A stretch of DNA of 64,000 bases from Planctomycetota bacterium (GCA_016794565.1 JAEUHQ010000154.1:1-64000), one strand, 5' to 3'. Positions 10,812 through 20,271 are shown, counted from the stretch's first letter. A program made the numbers and translations. Notes: generated by a model from the sequence alone, not told the origin.

Positions 10812-12586
10812 GGTGCATCCTCCGAGCCGCGCTCGAGCGCGCGCGCTTCGCTCTGCAAGCGGAAGGCGTGGGCGTAGAGGCCGTGCTGCGCGAGCAGCGC
10901 CGCGTGGTCCCCACGTTCGCGGATGCGCCCGCCTTCGAGCACGAGGATCAGGTCGGCGTCGCGCACGACGGAGAGGCGGTGCGTCGCGACGAGCACCGTG
11001 CGGCCGCCGCGTGCGCGCTGCAGTCCGCGCAGGATGCGCTGCTCGGTCAGCGGATCGACCGCCGACAGCGTGTCGTCGAGCAGCAGGCCAGGGCGGTCGC
11101 TGAGGATCGCGCGCGCCAGCGACACCCGCTGCTTCTGGCCGCCCGACAGCGTCACGCCGCGCTCGCCGACGATCGTGCCGAGGCCTTCGTTGAGCTGCGG
11201 CAGGTCCTGGTCGAGCGCCGCGTCGGCGACGGCGGACTCGACCAGGTCGTCGGCGACGGAGTCGTGCGCGAACCCGACGTTCGCGGCGACCGTGTCGGAG
11301 AAGAGGAACGGCTCCTGCGGTGCGAGCGCGAAGAGCCGCCGCAGGTGCGCCGGTGCGAGGTCGAGCACGTCGTGGTCGTCGACGAAGACGGTGCCGCGCG
11401 GCGGGTCGTAGAAGCGCATCAGCAGCGCCAGCACCGTCGACTTGCCGCTGCCGACCGGGCCGACGAGACCGAGCTTCTGCCCCGGCTCGAGCGTGAACGA
11501 CACGTCCTGCAGCGACGGCTTCGCGGCGCCCGGGTAGGTGAACGTGAGCCCCTCGACGCGGATGCGGCCCTGCAGGGGCGGCGACGCTCCCGTCTGCGCT
11601 TCCGGCTGCACTTCGAAGAGTTCTTCGATGCGGATGCCGGCCGCGTACGCCCGCGGCAGCGTCGCCAGCGTCCATCCGAGGATCTCGAGCGGGAACGTCA
11701 TCAGGCCGAGGTAGCCCGTGAACTGGAACAGCTGGCCGATCGTGATCGCGCCGTCGATCACCTGGTGGCCGCCGACGATGAGCACGCCGAGCATCACGAC
11801 GCCGCTCGTCGAGTGCGACATCGCGTGCAGCAGCGAACGCAGGCGCGTCGCACGCAGGTTGGCGAGCAGGTAGCGGCGGTTCTTCGTCGCCATTGCCGCG
11901 CGTTCGCGTGCGACGGCGTCGAACTGCTGGACGACCCGGATGCCGGCGAAGTCCTCCTGCGCGCGCTGCGACACGTCGGCGATCGCCTCCTGCGACTTCT
12001 TGCTCCACTGGTGGAGGCGCGGCATCAGGAGCCGCATCGCGAGGAACAGCACGGCGAACACCGCGATGCACGACAGCGTGACCGGGACGTCCATCGTCGC
12101 CATCAGCCACGTGCCCGCGGGCAGGAGGCACAGTGTGCTGCCGCCGTGCAGCAGCAGCGGGCCCATCACGAAGCGCACGAGTTCGATGTCCTGCGTGAGC
12201 CGGCTGATGATGTCGCCGGTGCGCGACCGGTCGAACCATGAAACGGGCAGCTTCTGGAGGTGCGCGACGAGGTCGTTCTTCAGGGCTTGCTCGACGTGCC
12301 TCGACGCGTCGATCAGCGTCTTGCGGGACACGTAGCGGCTGGCAGCCTCGACGAGCGCCAGCACCGCGAGCAGCCAGCACGTCTCGCGCAGGCGGTCGGC
12401 CGAGCCGCCGGCTTGCAGCTGGTCGAGAGTGTCGCCCAGGAGACGCGGCATCCACAACGTCACGGCGGCGTGCACCGGTACGAGCGCCGTTCCGAAGAGG
12501 ACGAGCCCGGCGTGGCGGTGCAGCAGGGCGGCAGGACGCCCGAAGGCGCGCGCGAGCGGACGGAACCAGGACAAGGCGCGCAGCAT
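10808..12586 (-). CDS. ABC exporter half-transporter, MdlA-like (degenerate Walker B)
   Basis: 592 aa from ATG 12586; an upstream in-frame extension to 12775 is rejected because it is not transporter-like. The exporter membrane domain is about 20-310. The nucleotide-binding domain has Walker A GPVGSGKST and the canonical signature LSGGQKQR, but Walker B is LLLDDTLSAVD, so the catalytic Glu is Asp. That makes one ATP site of the heterodimer degenerate, as in MdlA and TM287-type subunits. First gene of a two-gene operon with translational coupling to the partner. Divergent from the giant prepilin gene. Confidence 0.92.
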   Translation of the reverse strand: MLRALSWFRPLARAFGRPAALLHRHAGLVLFGTALVPVHAAVTLWMPRLLGDTLDQLQAGGSADRLRETCWLLAVLALVEAASRYVSRKTLIDASRHVEQALKNDLVAHLQKLPVSWFDRSRTGDIISRLTQDIELVRFVMGPLLLHGGSTLCLLPAGTWLMATMDVPVTLSCIAVFAVLFLAMRLLMPRLHQWSKKSQEAIADVSQRAQEDFAGIRVVQQFDAVARERAAMATKNRRYLLANLRATRLRSLLHAMSHSTSGVVMLGVLIVGGHQVIDGAITIGQLFQFTGYLGLMTFPLEILGWTLATLPRAYAAGIRIEELFEVQPEAQTGASPPLQGRIRVEGLTFTYPGAAKPSLQDVSFTLEPGQKLGLVGPVGSGKSTVLALLMRFYDPPRGTVFVDDHDVLDLAPAHLRRLFALAPQEPFLFSDTVAANVGFAHDSVADDLVESAVADAALDQDLPQLNEGLGTIVGERGVTLSGGQKQRVSLARAILSDRPGLLLDDTLSAVDPLTEQRILRGLQRARGGRTVLVATHRLSVVRDADLILVLEGGRIRERGDHAALLAQHGLYAHAFRLQSEARALERGSEDAP

Positions 12587-12738
12587 CGACCTTGGCGCCG
12601 CGTGTTGCAAATGCCGACGGCAGCGCGCTGCGAGCGTCACCGATCCCGGAACGGGACCGCGGCCATGGATCGGCACCACCGGGGAGACCCCGAATGCCGA
12701 TAGCGCCGAGCAACCATGCCGAGGCCCGAACTCTCCCT

Positions 12739-12742
12739 GGAG
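12739..12742 (+). promoter_or_regulatory. Shine-Dalgarno GGAG that fixes the giant prepilin start
   Basis: GGAG lies 9 bases before ATG 12752 and supports that start over the in-frame ATG at 12716, which would put 12 charged residues before the prepilin leader. Confidence 0.6.
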
Positions 12743-12751
12743 ACCAAGCCC

Positions 12752-15700
12752 ATGCGATCTTCTCCTGTTCGCCAAGAGTCAGGATTCACGTTCGCCGAAC
12801 TCGCGTTCGGGATGCTGGTCCTGGTCATCGGCGCCGTCGTGCTGATCAACCACCTGTCGGTCAACTACCAGACGACCGCCACGGAGCGCGACCGTGTCTT
12901 CGCCTACACGAAGGCGCAGGCGATCCTCGCGGAGGTGCAGGGCTACGTCGACCGCGGCCTCGTCGACGCGGCGGTCGACCTCGACGTGCTGGACGACGGC
13001 ATCGTCAACAAGTCGACGCTGTCGATCACGCAGGACTCGTTCGGCGCGCTCGTCGTGCCCGACCACATCGCGTCCAACAACTACCAGCGCAACGGGCAGT
13101 GGGTGTGGTCGCGCCGCATCACGGTGCAGCCGCTCGTCGGTCTCAACAACCGCAACGTCCGTTACGTGACCGTGCGCATCTTTCGCAAGGACCCGGCGGG
13201 CAACGACCACCCGATGGCGGACCTGTCGGCGGTCATCAACTCCGCGGGCAGCGCGTTCCCGACGACGCAGGTCTTCGACCTCTACCTCCTCGCGATCGAG
13301 AACATCCCGGGCTGGTGGGTCTTCATGGACTCGATCAAGCCGTTCGTCGAATCGATGATCACGGACCTCGAGACCAGAAACCCGGGTCTGTCGTTCCGCA
13401 CGCACTGGATCACGAAGGCGAGCTTCGGCCGCAACCAGGGCTACCGCCCGTACACGAACGACACGACGGACAGCTACGCCGTGATCCCGGACGTCTACCA
13501 CTACCCGGGTCGCATGCCGAGCGGCAATGCGTCGACGTACTACTACGTGCCCGACAACATGCGGGCGCGCGTCAACGTCGACGGCGTCGAACGCAACGGC
13601 TACAGCGGCGGCTCGACCGGCACGAACCCCGTTCCGTACGCGTTCGCGGACTACTTCAACCACGCGATGCGCTACCCGGACGAACTCGCCCTGTGGCAGG
13701 CGCGCGTGAAGGCGATCGAGGACCGTGAGCAGGACATCGCCGACGCGATCGCGGGCGGCACGACGCCGCCCCCGGAGCTCGACGACATGTCGAAGGAGCC
13801 GACGCTGCGCCTCTTCCTCGAGGATCTCAACAGCAACCCGAGCAAGTACAAGAACGCACTGCTCATCAACCTGCACGGTGAGCTGCTGCCGATGCCCGCG
13901 CTGCGCAACTACAGCGACGCGGCGAGGGACCCGGTGAACCACCCCGGCTGGCGCGTCGTGACGCACCCGGAGGAGCTGCGTACGAAGCGCAACGAGGGCG
14001 GCGTCACGGACCCGATGGTTCTCCGGATGTACGCGTACGGCAACGCGCCTTCCTGGACCGGTTCGGATCGCATGACCGACCCGATGGTGGTCGAGATCGA
14101 GGGCATGAACCTCACCGACCCGTCGGACGAGACGAAGATCGACATCGTCAACAACCCGTTGGAGATGATCCGCGGCGGCGTCCCCGTGCCGAACAGTGGC
14201 GCTGGCAGCCCCGGCCCGGTGACGTACGACACTGGTTGGACTGCGGCCACGCACGCGAGTGCGAGTCCGCAGGCCGGTGCGATGTACTACCGCTCGGACT
14301 TCGTGCCGGCCGGAGAAGAGGGCAACGCGGTCCCGTTCACGCGCATCTACTTCTACAACACGCCGCTGCACTGCAACTACGACTCGACGACCAACCGCGG
14401 GCTCACGCGAGCGAGCGCGGCGGCGATCAAGAAGTCGCACCTCTACCAGATTCCGTACATCCCGAGCCCGCTGGTTGCCGGCCCGACGTTCACGGGACGC
14501 GAACTGTTCAGCACCAGCAGCACGCTGCCGAAGAACACTGCCCGCTGGAGGCTGACGATCCGCAACACGGCCTTCACGACCGCCCAGGCGTTCGTGGACA
14601 ACACGGGTGCGGCCTACACGCCGACCACCGATCAGGTCCTGAAGATCCGCACTCGCATCGCGAGCAACTACGTCGCGAGCGGTGACACGACCTGGCACGC
14701 GAGCGGCACCGTCTACCCGACGCCGATCCAGCCCGACAACCTGTCGACCACCTACGCGTGGTGGGCGGACAGCCGGGAGGGCGTGCCGATCACCGAACGG
14801 GCGCAGTTCAACGGCGACCCGCGGCACGAGCCGTACCGCGACTGCTTCAACAACGACGCGGACTTCCCGAACGCCTACAACTGGTACCACGACAACCTCT
14901 CCGACGGTTCGGAGACGGCGAGCGGCACCGACTACGCGAGCATCGACACGGCGCGTCTGCGCGACCGCTGGAACAGCGAGATGACCGCGGACGTGCCGCG
15001 GTACATGCAGCTGCTGCGCCAGGGCCTGACCAAGAGCCAGGTCGTCTACACGACGCTCACCGGCTTCTCGTACTACTACCTCGGCCTCGGCCAGGACATC
15101 GGCTACGACGCGGCGAACGGCTACGCCTCGTCGATCCCGAGCAACATGGTGCCGCACGGCAGCACGGGCAACGGCTACATCGACACGATCATCGGCGCGC
15201 GGCGCCTCGTGCGCGAAGGCGGCGGCGGCTCGACCTACTGGTGGAGCCAGCCGTGGCTCGGGGAGCTGTATCCGGACAGCCAGGCCGCGATGTGGCTCGA
15301 CACGACCGGCGGCATCGAGATGCGCGGCAACCTGACGCCGGGAACGTCGAGCGGCCAGTTCTACCAGGACCGCTGCCGCACGGTGTACTCGGGCAGCAAC
15401 CGCCTCGCGTACGGCACGTACATGTACGACAACATGCAGCGCACCTCCGGGCCGGGCTGCACGACGCTGTTCAACATCGGCACGTCGACCTCGTCGTTCC
15501 ACCACGTGAGCAGCTCCGGCAACGGCACGCTGACCTCGGTCGGGCTGGAACTGGCCGGCAACTACAACATGACGATGCCGACTTCGGCGCCGATCACGCG
15601 CCCGTTCGGCCTCACGTTGAACGCCGCGTGCGGCGACCAGTGGTCGTACGCACCGTACGACACGAAGTACACCGCGAGCCTCTTCCGCACGTACTACACG

Positions 15701-16306
15701 CACGCGTCGGGCACGGGCTCGGGCCTCGTGAAGCTCGTCAACAACGCGGGTACGGACGCGGCGTACATCGTCGTGAACGGCATCAGCAACGCCGTCGACA
15801 ACGGCACGACGTTCATCAGCAAGTTCGCGATGCTGTCGCTGGTGCACTCGTTCTTCGAGGCGGGCAGCACGAGCAACACGCTGCGCATCCCGCAGCCGGC
15901 GCGCCTGGAGATCGAGTCGCCGACGGACATCACGGAGCTGAACGACCCGTCGACGATCGACATCCAGTACAGCGCCACGTGGACGCGCTGGGACGGCTTG
16001 CCGTACTCGGCGACCGGCACGTTCTCCGAGAACGAGGCCCTGCTGGACTACGTGCTGATGTACTCGAACGACAACGGCACCGTCTGGCGGTACGTGCAGG
16101 ACGATTCGGTCGCGACGCCCGGTACGCGTCCGACCGACCCGACCTACATCGTCGCGGACGCCGGCGCTGGCACCGAGACCTACACGTGGTCCGTGCCGTC
16201 GGGCGCGTTCCCGGAGGGCAGCTACCTGCTTCGCATCGACTGCTTCCGGCAAGGCTCGGCGCTGCACTACTCGTTCCACAAGACGAAGATCTTCATCCAG
16301 CGGTGA
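12752..16306 (+). CDS. Giant prepilin-like protein (type IV N-methylation site, 1184 aa)
   Basis: Starts MRSSPVRQ with a short basic leader, then a prepilin peptidase site SG/FTFAELAFG: cleavage after Gly11 and Glu at +5, followed by a hydrophobic helix to about residue 33. The remaining 1150 residues are extracellular in prediction and rich in Thr, Asn, Tyr and Asp. The last 120 residues (DPSTIDIQYSATW...TYTWSVP...LLRIDCFR) read like an immunoglobulin-type domain. Ordinary prepilins are 130-300 aa, so this would be a pilus-tip or surface-display protein, not a bulk pilin. The following prepilin gene starts 8 bases after the stop and shares its Shine-Dalgarno sequence with it. Function beyond export through a pilus or type II-like machine is unknown. 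Confidence 0.75.
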   Translation: MRSSPVRQESGFTFAELAFGMLVLVIGAVVLINHLSVNYQTTATERDRVFAYTKAQAILAEVQGYVDRGLVDAAVDLDVLDDGIVNKSTLSITQDSFGALVVPDHIASNNYQRNGQWVWSRRITVQPLVGLNNRNVRYVTVRIFRKDPAGNDHPMADLSAVINSAGSAFPTTQVFDLYLLAIENIPGWWVFMDSIKPFVESMITDLETRNPGLSFRTHWITKASFGRNQGYRPYTNDTTDSYAVIPDVYHYPGRMPSGNASTYYYVPDNMRARVNVDGVERNGYSGGSTGTNPVPYAFADYFNHAMRYPDELALWQARVKAIEDREQDIADAIAGGTTPPPELDDMSKEPTLRLFLEDLNSNPSKYKNALLINLHGELLPMPALRNYSDAARDPVNHPGWRVVTHPEELRTKRNEGGVTDPMVLRMYAYGNAPSWTGSDRMTDPMVVEIEGMNLTDPSDETKIDIVNNPLEMIRGGVPVPNSGAGSPGPVTYDTGWTAATHASASPQAGAMYYRSDFVPAGEEGNAVPFTRIYFYNTPLHCNYDSTTNRGLTRASAAAIKKSHLYQIPYIPSPLVAGPTFTGRELFSTSSTLPKNTARWRLTIRNTAFTTAQAFVDNTGAAYTPTTDQVLKIRTRIASNYVASGDTTWHASGTVYPTPIQPDNLSTTYAWWADSREGVPITERAQFNGDPRHEPYRDCFNNDADFPNAYNWYHDNLSDGSETASGTDYASIDTARLRDRWNSEMTADVPRYMQLLRQGLTKSQVVYTTLTGFSYYYLGLGQDIGYDAANGYASSIPSNMVPHGSTGNGYIDTIIGARRLVREGGGGSTYWWSQPWLGELYPDSQAAMWLDTTGGIEMRGNLTPGTSSGQFYQDRCRTVYSGSNRLAYGTYMYDNMQRTSGPGCTTLFNIGTSTSSFHHVSSSGNGTLTSVGLELAGNYNMTMPTSAPITRPFGLTLNAACGDQWSYAPYDTKYTASLFRTYYTHASGTGSGLVKLVNNAGTDAAYIVVNGISNAVDNGTTFISKFAMLSLVHSFFEAGSTSNTLRIPQPARLEIESPTDITELNDPSTIDIQYSATWTRWDGLPYSATGTFSENEALLDYVLMYSNDNGTVWRYVQDDSVATPGTRPTDPTYIVADAGAGTETYTWSVPSGAFPEGSYLLRIDCFRQGSALHYSFHKTKIFIQR

Positions 16307-16314
16307 GGTGCACC

Positions 16315-17343
16315 ATGAACGCTCGAACGACGAACGGGGTGGCCGGCTTCAGCTTGATCGAAGTGGTCATCGCTGCGGCGCTGCTCGCGATGATGATCTT
16401 CGCGGTGTCGACGCTGTCCGTGTCCGGCATGGAGGCGCAGGACTACTCGAAGCGGCTCAGCCGGGCGACCGAGCTGAACCAGGAGATCCTCGACCGCATC
16501 CGGCTCGAGCTCGTCTCCTCGGTTCGCACGTTCGGCAACGACACGGAAGGCAATGCGAACATCGGCGTGTTCGATCTGACCGGGGCGCCGACTCCGTTGC
16601 CGGGGTCGCGCTTCGCGACGATCGCGACCACCGGACAGGTGCAGCAGGACACCGTGTCCTCCCAGATCACGGGCAATGCGCTCTTCTTCACCAAGCTCGC
16701 GTGGAGCGACCGCATCCAGTGCCACAGTGGCGCGATGTACATGGTCGACGTGTACCGCTGGCACCTCTACTACCTGACCGCCGCCGCCGGAGGACCGACT
16801 TCCGGCAGCGCCACCGGTCTCGATCTCGTTCGCGTGGTGAGCGAACCGCTCATCGATGCGACGGGCATCGACCGCATCACGGACCCGACGGATCTCGAGG
16901 AGGTTCTCGAGCACTTCCATACTTCGAGCCCGGACGCCAACGGCGTCACGCACCCGCAGGCCATCGTGGTCTGGCGTCGCGGCGCCGACCCGGCCATCTC
17001 CAAGACTCTCCGGCAGATCGACGACAGCGACTGGTCGCTGAGCGACTCCCCGTTGTCCGGGCGGCCGAATCCGTGGCGCGTGCTGCGGGACGAGACCGAC
17101 GGACTCCTGGAGTATCGGCAGCACTCGGTCGCGACGAACTTCGCGCGGTCGGCCCTCGGGGTCGGGCGCTACAGCGTCGTCTCCACGTCCGGCAGCGGCT
17201 TCCCGCACGGGTTCGAAGTCCAGGTGGTCGGGCCCAGCTCCGCCCGCCAGGTCCTGATCCACCTGGTCGTGGCCGGCACCCAGCGGCGCGGCCAGTTGGC
17301 CTGGAGCGACATGCGCGTCGTGGTCGACGGCCGCGAGCTGTAG
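16315..17343 (+). CDS. PilW/GspJ-like prepilin
   Basis: 342 aa. The leader MNARTTNGVAG is followed by F/SLIEVVIAAALLAMM, a standard type III/IV prepilin peptidase site (Gly11, Glu at +5) and helix. The remaining 300 residues match no domain I know; the length and order after a larger prepilin suggest a minor pilin of the PilW/GspJ kind. A GAGG at 16305-16308, overlapping the stop codon of the giant prepilin gene, lies 6 bases before ATG 16315, so translation is coupled. The two products probably assemble together. Confidence 0.78.
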   Translation: MNARTTNGVAGFSLIEVVIAAALLAMMIFAVSTLSVSGMEAQDYSKRLSRATELNQEILDRIRLELVSSVRTFGNDTEGNANIGVFDLTGAPTPLPGSRFATIATTGQVQQDTVSSQITGNALFFTKLAWSDRIQCHSGAMYMVDVYRWHLYYLTAAAGGPTSGSATGLDLVRVVSEPLIDATGIDRITDPTDLEEVLEHFHTSSPDANGVTHPQAIVVWRRGADPAISKTLRQIDDSDWSLSDSPLSGRPNPWRVLRDETDGLLEYRQHSVATNFARSALGVGRYSVVSTSGSGFPHGFEVQVVGPSSARQVLIHLVVAGTQRRGQLAWSDMRVVVDGREL

Positions 17344-17380
17344 ACGGGAACGGCCCGCCGCACGCGGCCGAGACCGCGAT

Positions 17381-17396
17381 TCCGGCCCGGGCCGGA
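17381..17396. repeat. 16-bp perfect palindrome
   Basis: TCCGGCCCGGGCCGGA reads the same on both strands. It lies 38 bases after the prepilin stop and 75 bases before rpoZ. It could be an operator half-site pair or the remnant of a terminator stem, but there is no loop and no T-run. Confidence 0.4.
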
Positions 17397-17471
17397 GTCG
17401 CCCATTGATCGGCCGGGGGCACGTCCCTACTCTGCTCGGCCCTCCCAGGTCCCCGTTCGCAGCAAAACCCC

Positions 17472-17696
17472 ATGGAACAGAGCCTCCCGCAGGAGCTCGT
17501 GAAGCAGGTCGGCGGTTCGTTCCGCCTGACGGCGCTGTTGCAGAAGCGCGTCCGCGAACTCGTTCGCGGCCAGAAGCCGCTCTTCGAGACGCGCGAACGC
17601 AACTACATCAAGATCGCCAGCGAAGAGCTTCGCCGCGGCCTGATCGAGCTCGTTCCCGACGAGGAACAGGGCGGCCCGACGCGCCTCGAGGTGTGA
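17472..17696 (+). CDS. rpoZ: RNA polymerase omega subunit
   Basis: 74 aa, at the small end for omega (70-100 aa). The helix pair RLTALLQKRVRELVRGQKPLFE at 18-39 is the part that clamps the beta-prime C-terminus, and IKIASEELRRGLIEL is the second conserved helix. It assists RNA polymerase assembly. TACTCT at 17428-17433 is a candidate -10 box 38 bases upstream. Convergent with the DUF255 gene. The call rests on helix pattern and length; a random small helical protein is the alternative. Confidence 0.75.
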   Translation: MEQSLPQELVKQVGGSFRLTALLQKRVRELVRGQKPLFETRERNYIKIASEELRRGLIELVPDEEQGGPTRLEV

Positions 17697-17719
17697 GCCG
17701 CCGCTCGGCCATCGGGCCT

Positions 17720-19468
17720 TCACGAACGCGACTGGCGTCGTTCGCTCTCGATGGTCTCGATCGCGAGCAGTAGTTCGTCCGGAGTGCGCGCCGTGCCGCG
17801 CCGCGTGCGACCGACGGTCAAGTGGACCACGGGTGTCGCTTCGACGGTGAACCCGCTGCGGCCCAGCAGCACGGGGTCGTGGCGCGGGTCGAGCATCTGC
17901 ACGATGCGCGACGGTACGTAGGTCGACAGCGCCGTGCGCCGCAGTTCGACCGACGCGGCTTCGTCGCGGTTGCCGACGATGGTGAGGAACAGCGGCTCGT
18001 AGAAGATGAGGTCGATCGCGCGCCCGTAGCCCGCGACGTAGTAGCCGTACTCCTTGTAGTCCTGCGCGAACGATTCGAGTGCGGCGACGGCCTCGTCGTA
18101 GAACTCGGGCCGCCGCGACAGGTAGGAGAGGCGCACGAGGGACTCGGCCAGCGTCGCGTTGTCGAGGATGGAACGGTTGCGCCGGCGCATCGACCCCTTG
18201 TTGCCGGGATCGTGCAGGATGTCGAAGAAGCCGCCGTTCGGCGCCTTGTGGCGTGCGATGACTCGCTCGGCGATGGCTTCGGCGGGCAGCAGGAGGTCGG
18301 CGTCGCCGGTGTTCTGCGACGCGTCGATCAGCGCGCGGATCAGCAGGGCCTGGTCGGCCAGCATCCCGGGCAGGTGGTAGGTGCCGTCCCAGTAGTGGAA
18401 GACGTCCTGTCCGTCGTAGAGGTTCTCGAGCAGGAAGCGCAGCGTCTCCATCGCGGTGTCGCGCCACTCCGGGTGTCCGAGCACCGCCGCGGCCTTGAGC
18501 AGGCTCGAAACGGCCAGTGCGTTGGCGCCGCAGTACACCGTGCGATCGATCGACGGCTGCTGTCGTTCGCGCATCGCACGACTGCCGGCGAACGTGTCCG
18601 CGTCCCCGTGCTGGCTGCCGGCGAAGGCTCCCGTGTGCGCATCGCGCATCACGAGGAGCATCCACCCCGCGATGCCCTCGGCGGTGGAGCGGTACGCGTC
18701 GCGACCGAAGACCTGGTACCCCTCGAGGTAGGCGCGCATCACGAGCGCGTTCTGGTCCAGCAGCTTCTCGTGGTTCGGAGTCTGCCAGTCGGGAGTGCGC
18801 GAGTAGCGGAAGAAGCCGCCTTCGACCGTGTCGTGCAGCGGGCTCTCCATCATGCGATCGAGGGTCAGCGTGACGACCTCGCGCATGCGTTCGTCGTCGC
18901 GCTTGCTGACCTGTACGAGCGCGAAGTCGAGCGCTTCAGGGTGGGGGAACTTGCTGCCTTCGCCGAAGCCGCCGTAGCGGTGGTCGAGCTTCTCGTAGAT
19001 CGCGTCGACGATGTCGTCGACCATCTCGCGGCGCAGCTTCGTGCGCGGCGGCGCGGGCGAACGATCGTCGCGATGGGCCCACAGCTCCCGCAGACCGCGC
19101 CGGATGTCCTCCTTGTTGGTCTTCCAGGTGGTTCGCACGCGTTCGATCTGCGCACGAAGCTGTTCGGCGGACAGCCAGTTCTGGTGCGCGATGAGTTCGC
19201 CGTCCGGCGTGAGCCACGCGATCGTCGGCCAGCCACCGGTGCCGTAGCGCTGGTTCACGTCGGGCCGGCGTTCGGCGTCGACGTGGACCGGGACCACCGA
19301 GTCGTGGACCGCGGCGACGACCTGCGGGTCGGCGAAGCTCGTCGCGAGCAGCTCGCGGCAGTGCTGGCACCATGGCACCGTGAGGAGCATGAGCATCGGA
19401 CGGTCCGCGGCCGCGGCGGCCTTCAGGGTCGCCGGTTCGAAGTGCTGCCAACGGATGGACTCGGTCAT
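17720..19468 (-). CDS. DUF255 protein, thioredoxin fold plus six-hairpin domain (YyaL/SSP411-like)
   Basis: 582 aa from ATG 19468. An N-terminal thioredoxin-like domain (about 1-120) carries the redox motif CQHC at residues 34-37 and the cis-Pro loop GGWPT. From about 150 to 580 an alpha/alpha toroid follows with repeated aromatic-Gly helix pairs (RYGGFGEGSKFPHPE, GGFFRYS, DQNALVMRAYLEGYQ). YyaL and human SPATA20 share this architecture; the role is poorly defined. Typical members are 600-690 aa, so this one is slightly short. It lies 67 bases downstream of the ribosome silencing factor. Confidence 0.88.
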   Translation of the reverse strand: MTESIRWQHFEPATLKAAAAADRPMLMLLTVPWCQHCRELLATSFADPQVVAAVHDSVVPVHVDAERRPDVNQRYGTGGWPTIAWLTPDGELIAHQNWLSAEQLRAQIERVRTTWKTNKEDIRRGLRELWAHRDDRSPAPPRTKLRREMVDDIVDAIYEKLDHRYGGFGEGSKFPHPEALDFALVQVSKRDDERMREVVTLTLDRMMESPLHDTVEGGFFRYSRTPDWQTPNHEKLLDQNALVMRAYLEGYQVFGRDAYRSTAEGIAGWMLLVMRDAHTGAFAGSQHGDADTFAGSRAMRERQQPSIDRTVYCGANALAVSSLLKAAAVLGHPEWRDTAMETLRFLLENLYDGQDVFHYWDGTYHLPGMLADQALLIRALIDASQNTGDADLLLPAEAIAERVIARHKAPNGGFFDILHDPGNKGSMRRRNRSILDNATLAESLVRLSYLSRRPEFYDEAVAALESFAQDYKEYGYYVAGYGRAIDLIFYEPLFLTIVGNRDEAASVELRRTALSTYVPSRIVQMLDPRHDPVLLGRSGFTVEATPVVHLTVGRTRRGTARTPDELLLAIETIESERRQSRS

Positions 19469-19535
19469 GCGGAGGGGGATGAGGCCCGCGCGACGATCGC
19501 GTCGTGGTGCGGCGACCGGGCGCGTGGCCCGCGGT

Positions 19536-20087
19536 TCAGCGGGGCGGCGGCGTCTTCGGGTCGCGTGGTTCGAGGGCGCCCAGCGATCCGAGGCCGAAGC
19601 CTTCGAGCGTCGGGTGACGGATCTCGACCTTGGCGGATTCCTTCGGCGCGCTCGGGGTGAACGGCACGCGAGGCACGTCGGCCCACAGGGCTTCGAGCCC
19701 GTAGTACTCACGCGCCTCTGGCAGGAACAGGTGCACCACGACGTCGTCGAAGTCGAGCAGGACCCAGTTCGACTCCTCGGTCTCGAGGCCGCCCGTGTTG
19801 CGGCGGCGCCGGCCGCGGGTGGCCTTGCTCTCGAGGTCGAGTTCCTTCGCGAGCGACTGTCCTTGCCGGGTGCTCTGCACGGTGGCGATCACGAAGTAGT
19901 CGGCGATCACGAGCGGGCCGGAGACGTCGAGGATCGTGATGTCCTTCGCTTGTTTCTCGTCGAGCCGCTGCGCGATCGAGAGGGCCATCTGCAGCGTGGC
20001 GGGGTCGGGGGTGCGGGCGGGGCGACGTGAACGCTCGGGTGCGGTGGAGCTCAACGATGGGTTCTCTCTGCGTGGTGATGGACGCAC
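19536..20087 (-). CDS. rsfS: Ribosome silencing factor RsfS
   Basis: 183 aa if started at GTG 20087, or 150 aa from ATG 19988. The DUF143 core begins near MALSIAQRL and includes DITILDV, DYFVIATVQSTRQ, NWVLLDFDDVVVHLF and EAREYYGLEALWAD, all family landmarks. RsfS binds L14 and blocks subunit joining when nutrients are short. I keep GTG 20087 because TATCCT (20103-20098 on this strand) lies 10 bases before it, as at other starts here; the 33-residue extension is Arg/Pro-rich and unlike the family, so the ATG start remains possible. A 50-residue acidic-basic tail (PSAPKESAKVE...) is also additional. Confidence 0.9.
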   Translation of the reverse strand: MRPSPRRENPSLSSTAPERSRRPARTPDPATLQMALSIAQRLDEKQAKDITILDVSGPLVIADYFVIATVQSTRQGQSLAKELDLESKATRGRRRRNTGGLETEESNWVLLDFDDVVVHLFLPEAREYYGLEALWADVPRVPFTPSAPKESAKVEIRHPTLEGFGLGSLGALEPRDPKTPPPR

Positions 20088-20097
20088 GACTGCGGGA

Positions 20098-20103
20098 AGG
20101 ATA
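20098..20103 (-). promoter_or_regulatory. Candidate -10 hexamer TATCCT for rsfS
   Basis: TATCCT on the minus strand ends 10 bases before GTG 20087. It is one of many TANNNT hexamers just before start codons in this window. No clear -35 element is visible. Confidence 0.35.
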
Positions 20104-20154
20104 GCGGGGTGGCCGGGGCCAGGAACCCCCTCGATCCGGGTTCGGGACTTCCGG

Positions 20155-20198
20155 AGACGAAACGGCCCCGGCGCGGCTGGTTCGCCGCCCGGGGCCGT
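20155..20198 (-). terminator. Rho-independent terminator of hppA
   Basis: A 10-bp inverted repeat (ACGGCCCCGG at 20162-20171 and CCGGGGCCGT at 20189-20198) encloses a second 5-bp stem (GCGGC/GCCGC) and a 6-base loop. Reading the minus strand, the hairpin is followed by TTTCGTC. It starts 74 bases past the hppA stop codon. Confidence 0.7.
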
Positions 20199-20271
20199 GA
20201 GACTTCATCGCGCCTTTGCGCGGAAACAGGAAAGCGCTGCCGAGCCGGTCGCCCGCGGTGGCGGACGGATT

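Noticed and set aside
12779-16279. Open frame of 1166 codons antisense to the giant prepilin
   Set aside because: The translation is Arg/Val/Asp-rich without any motif, and it mirrors the prepilin codon frame.
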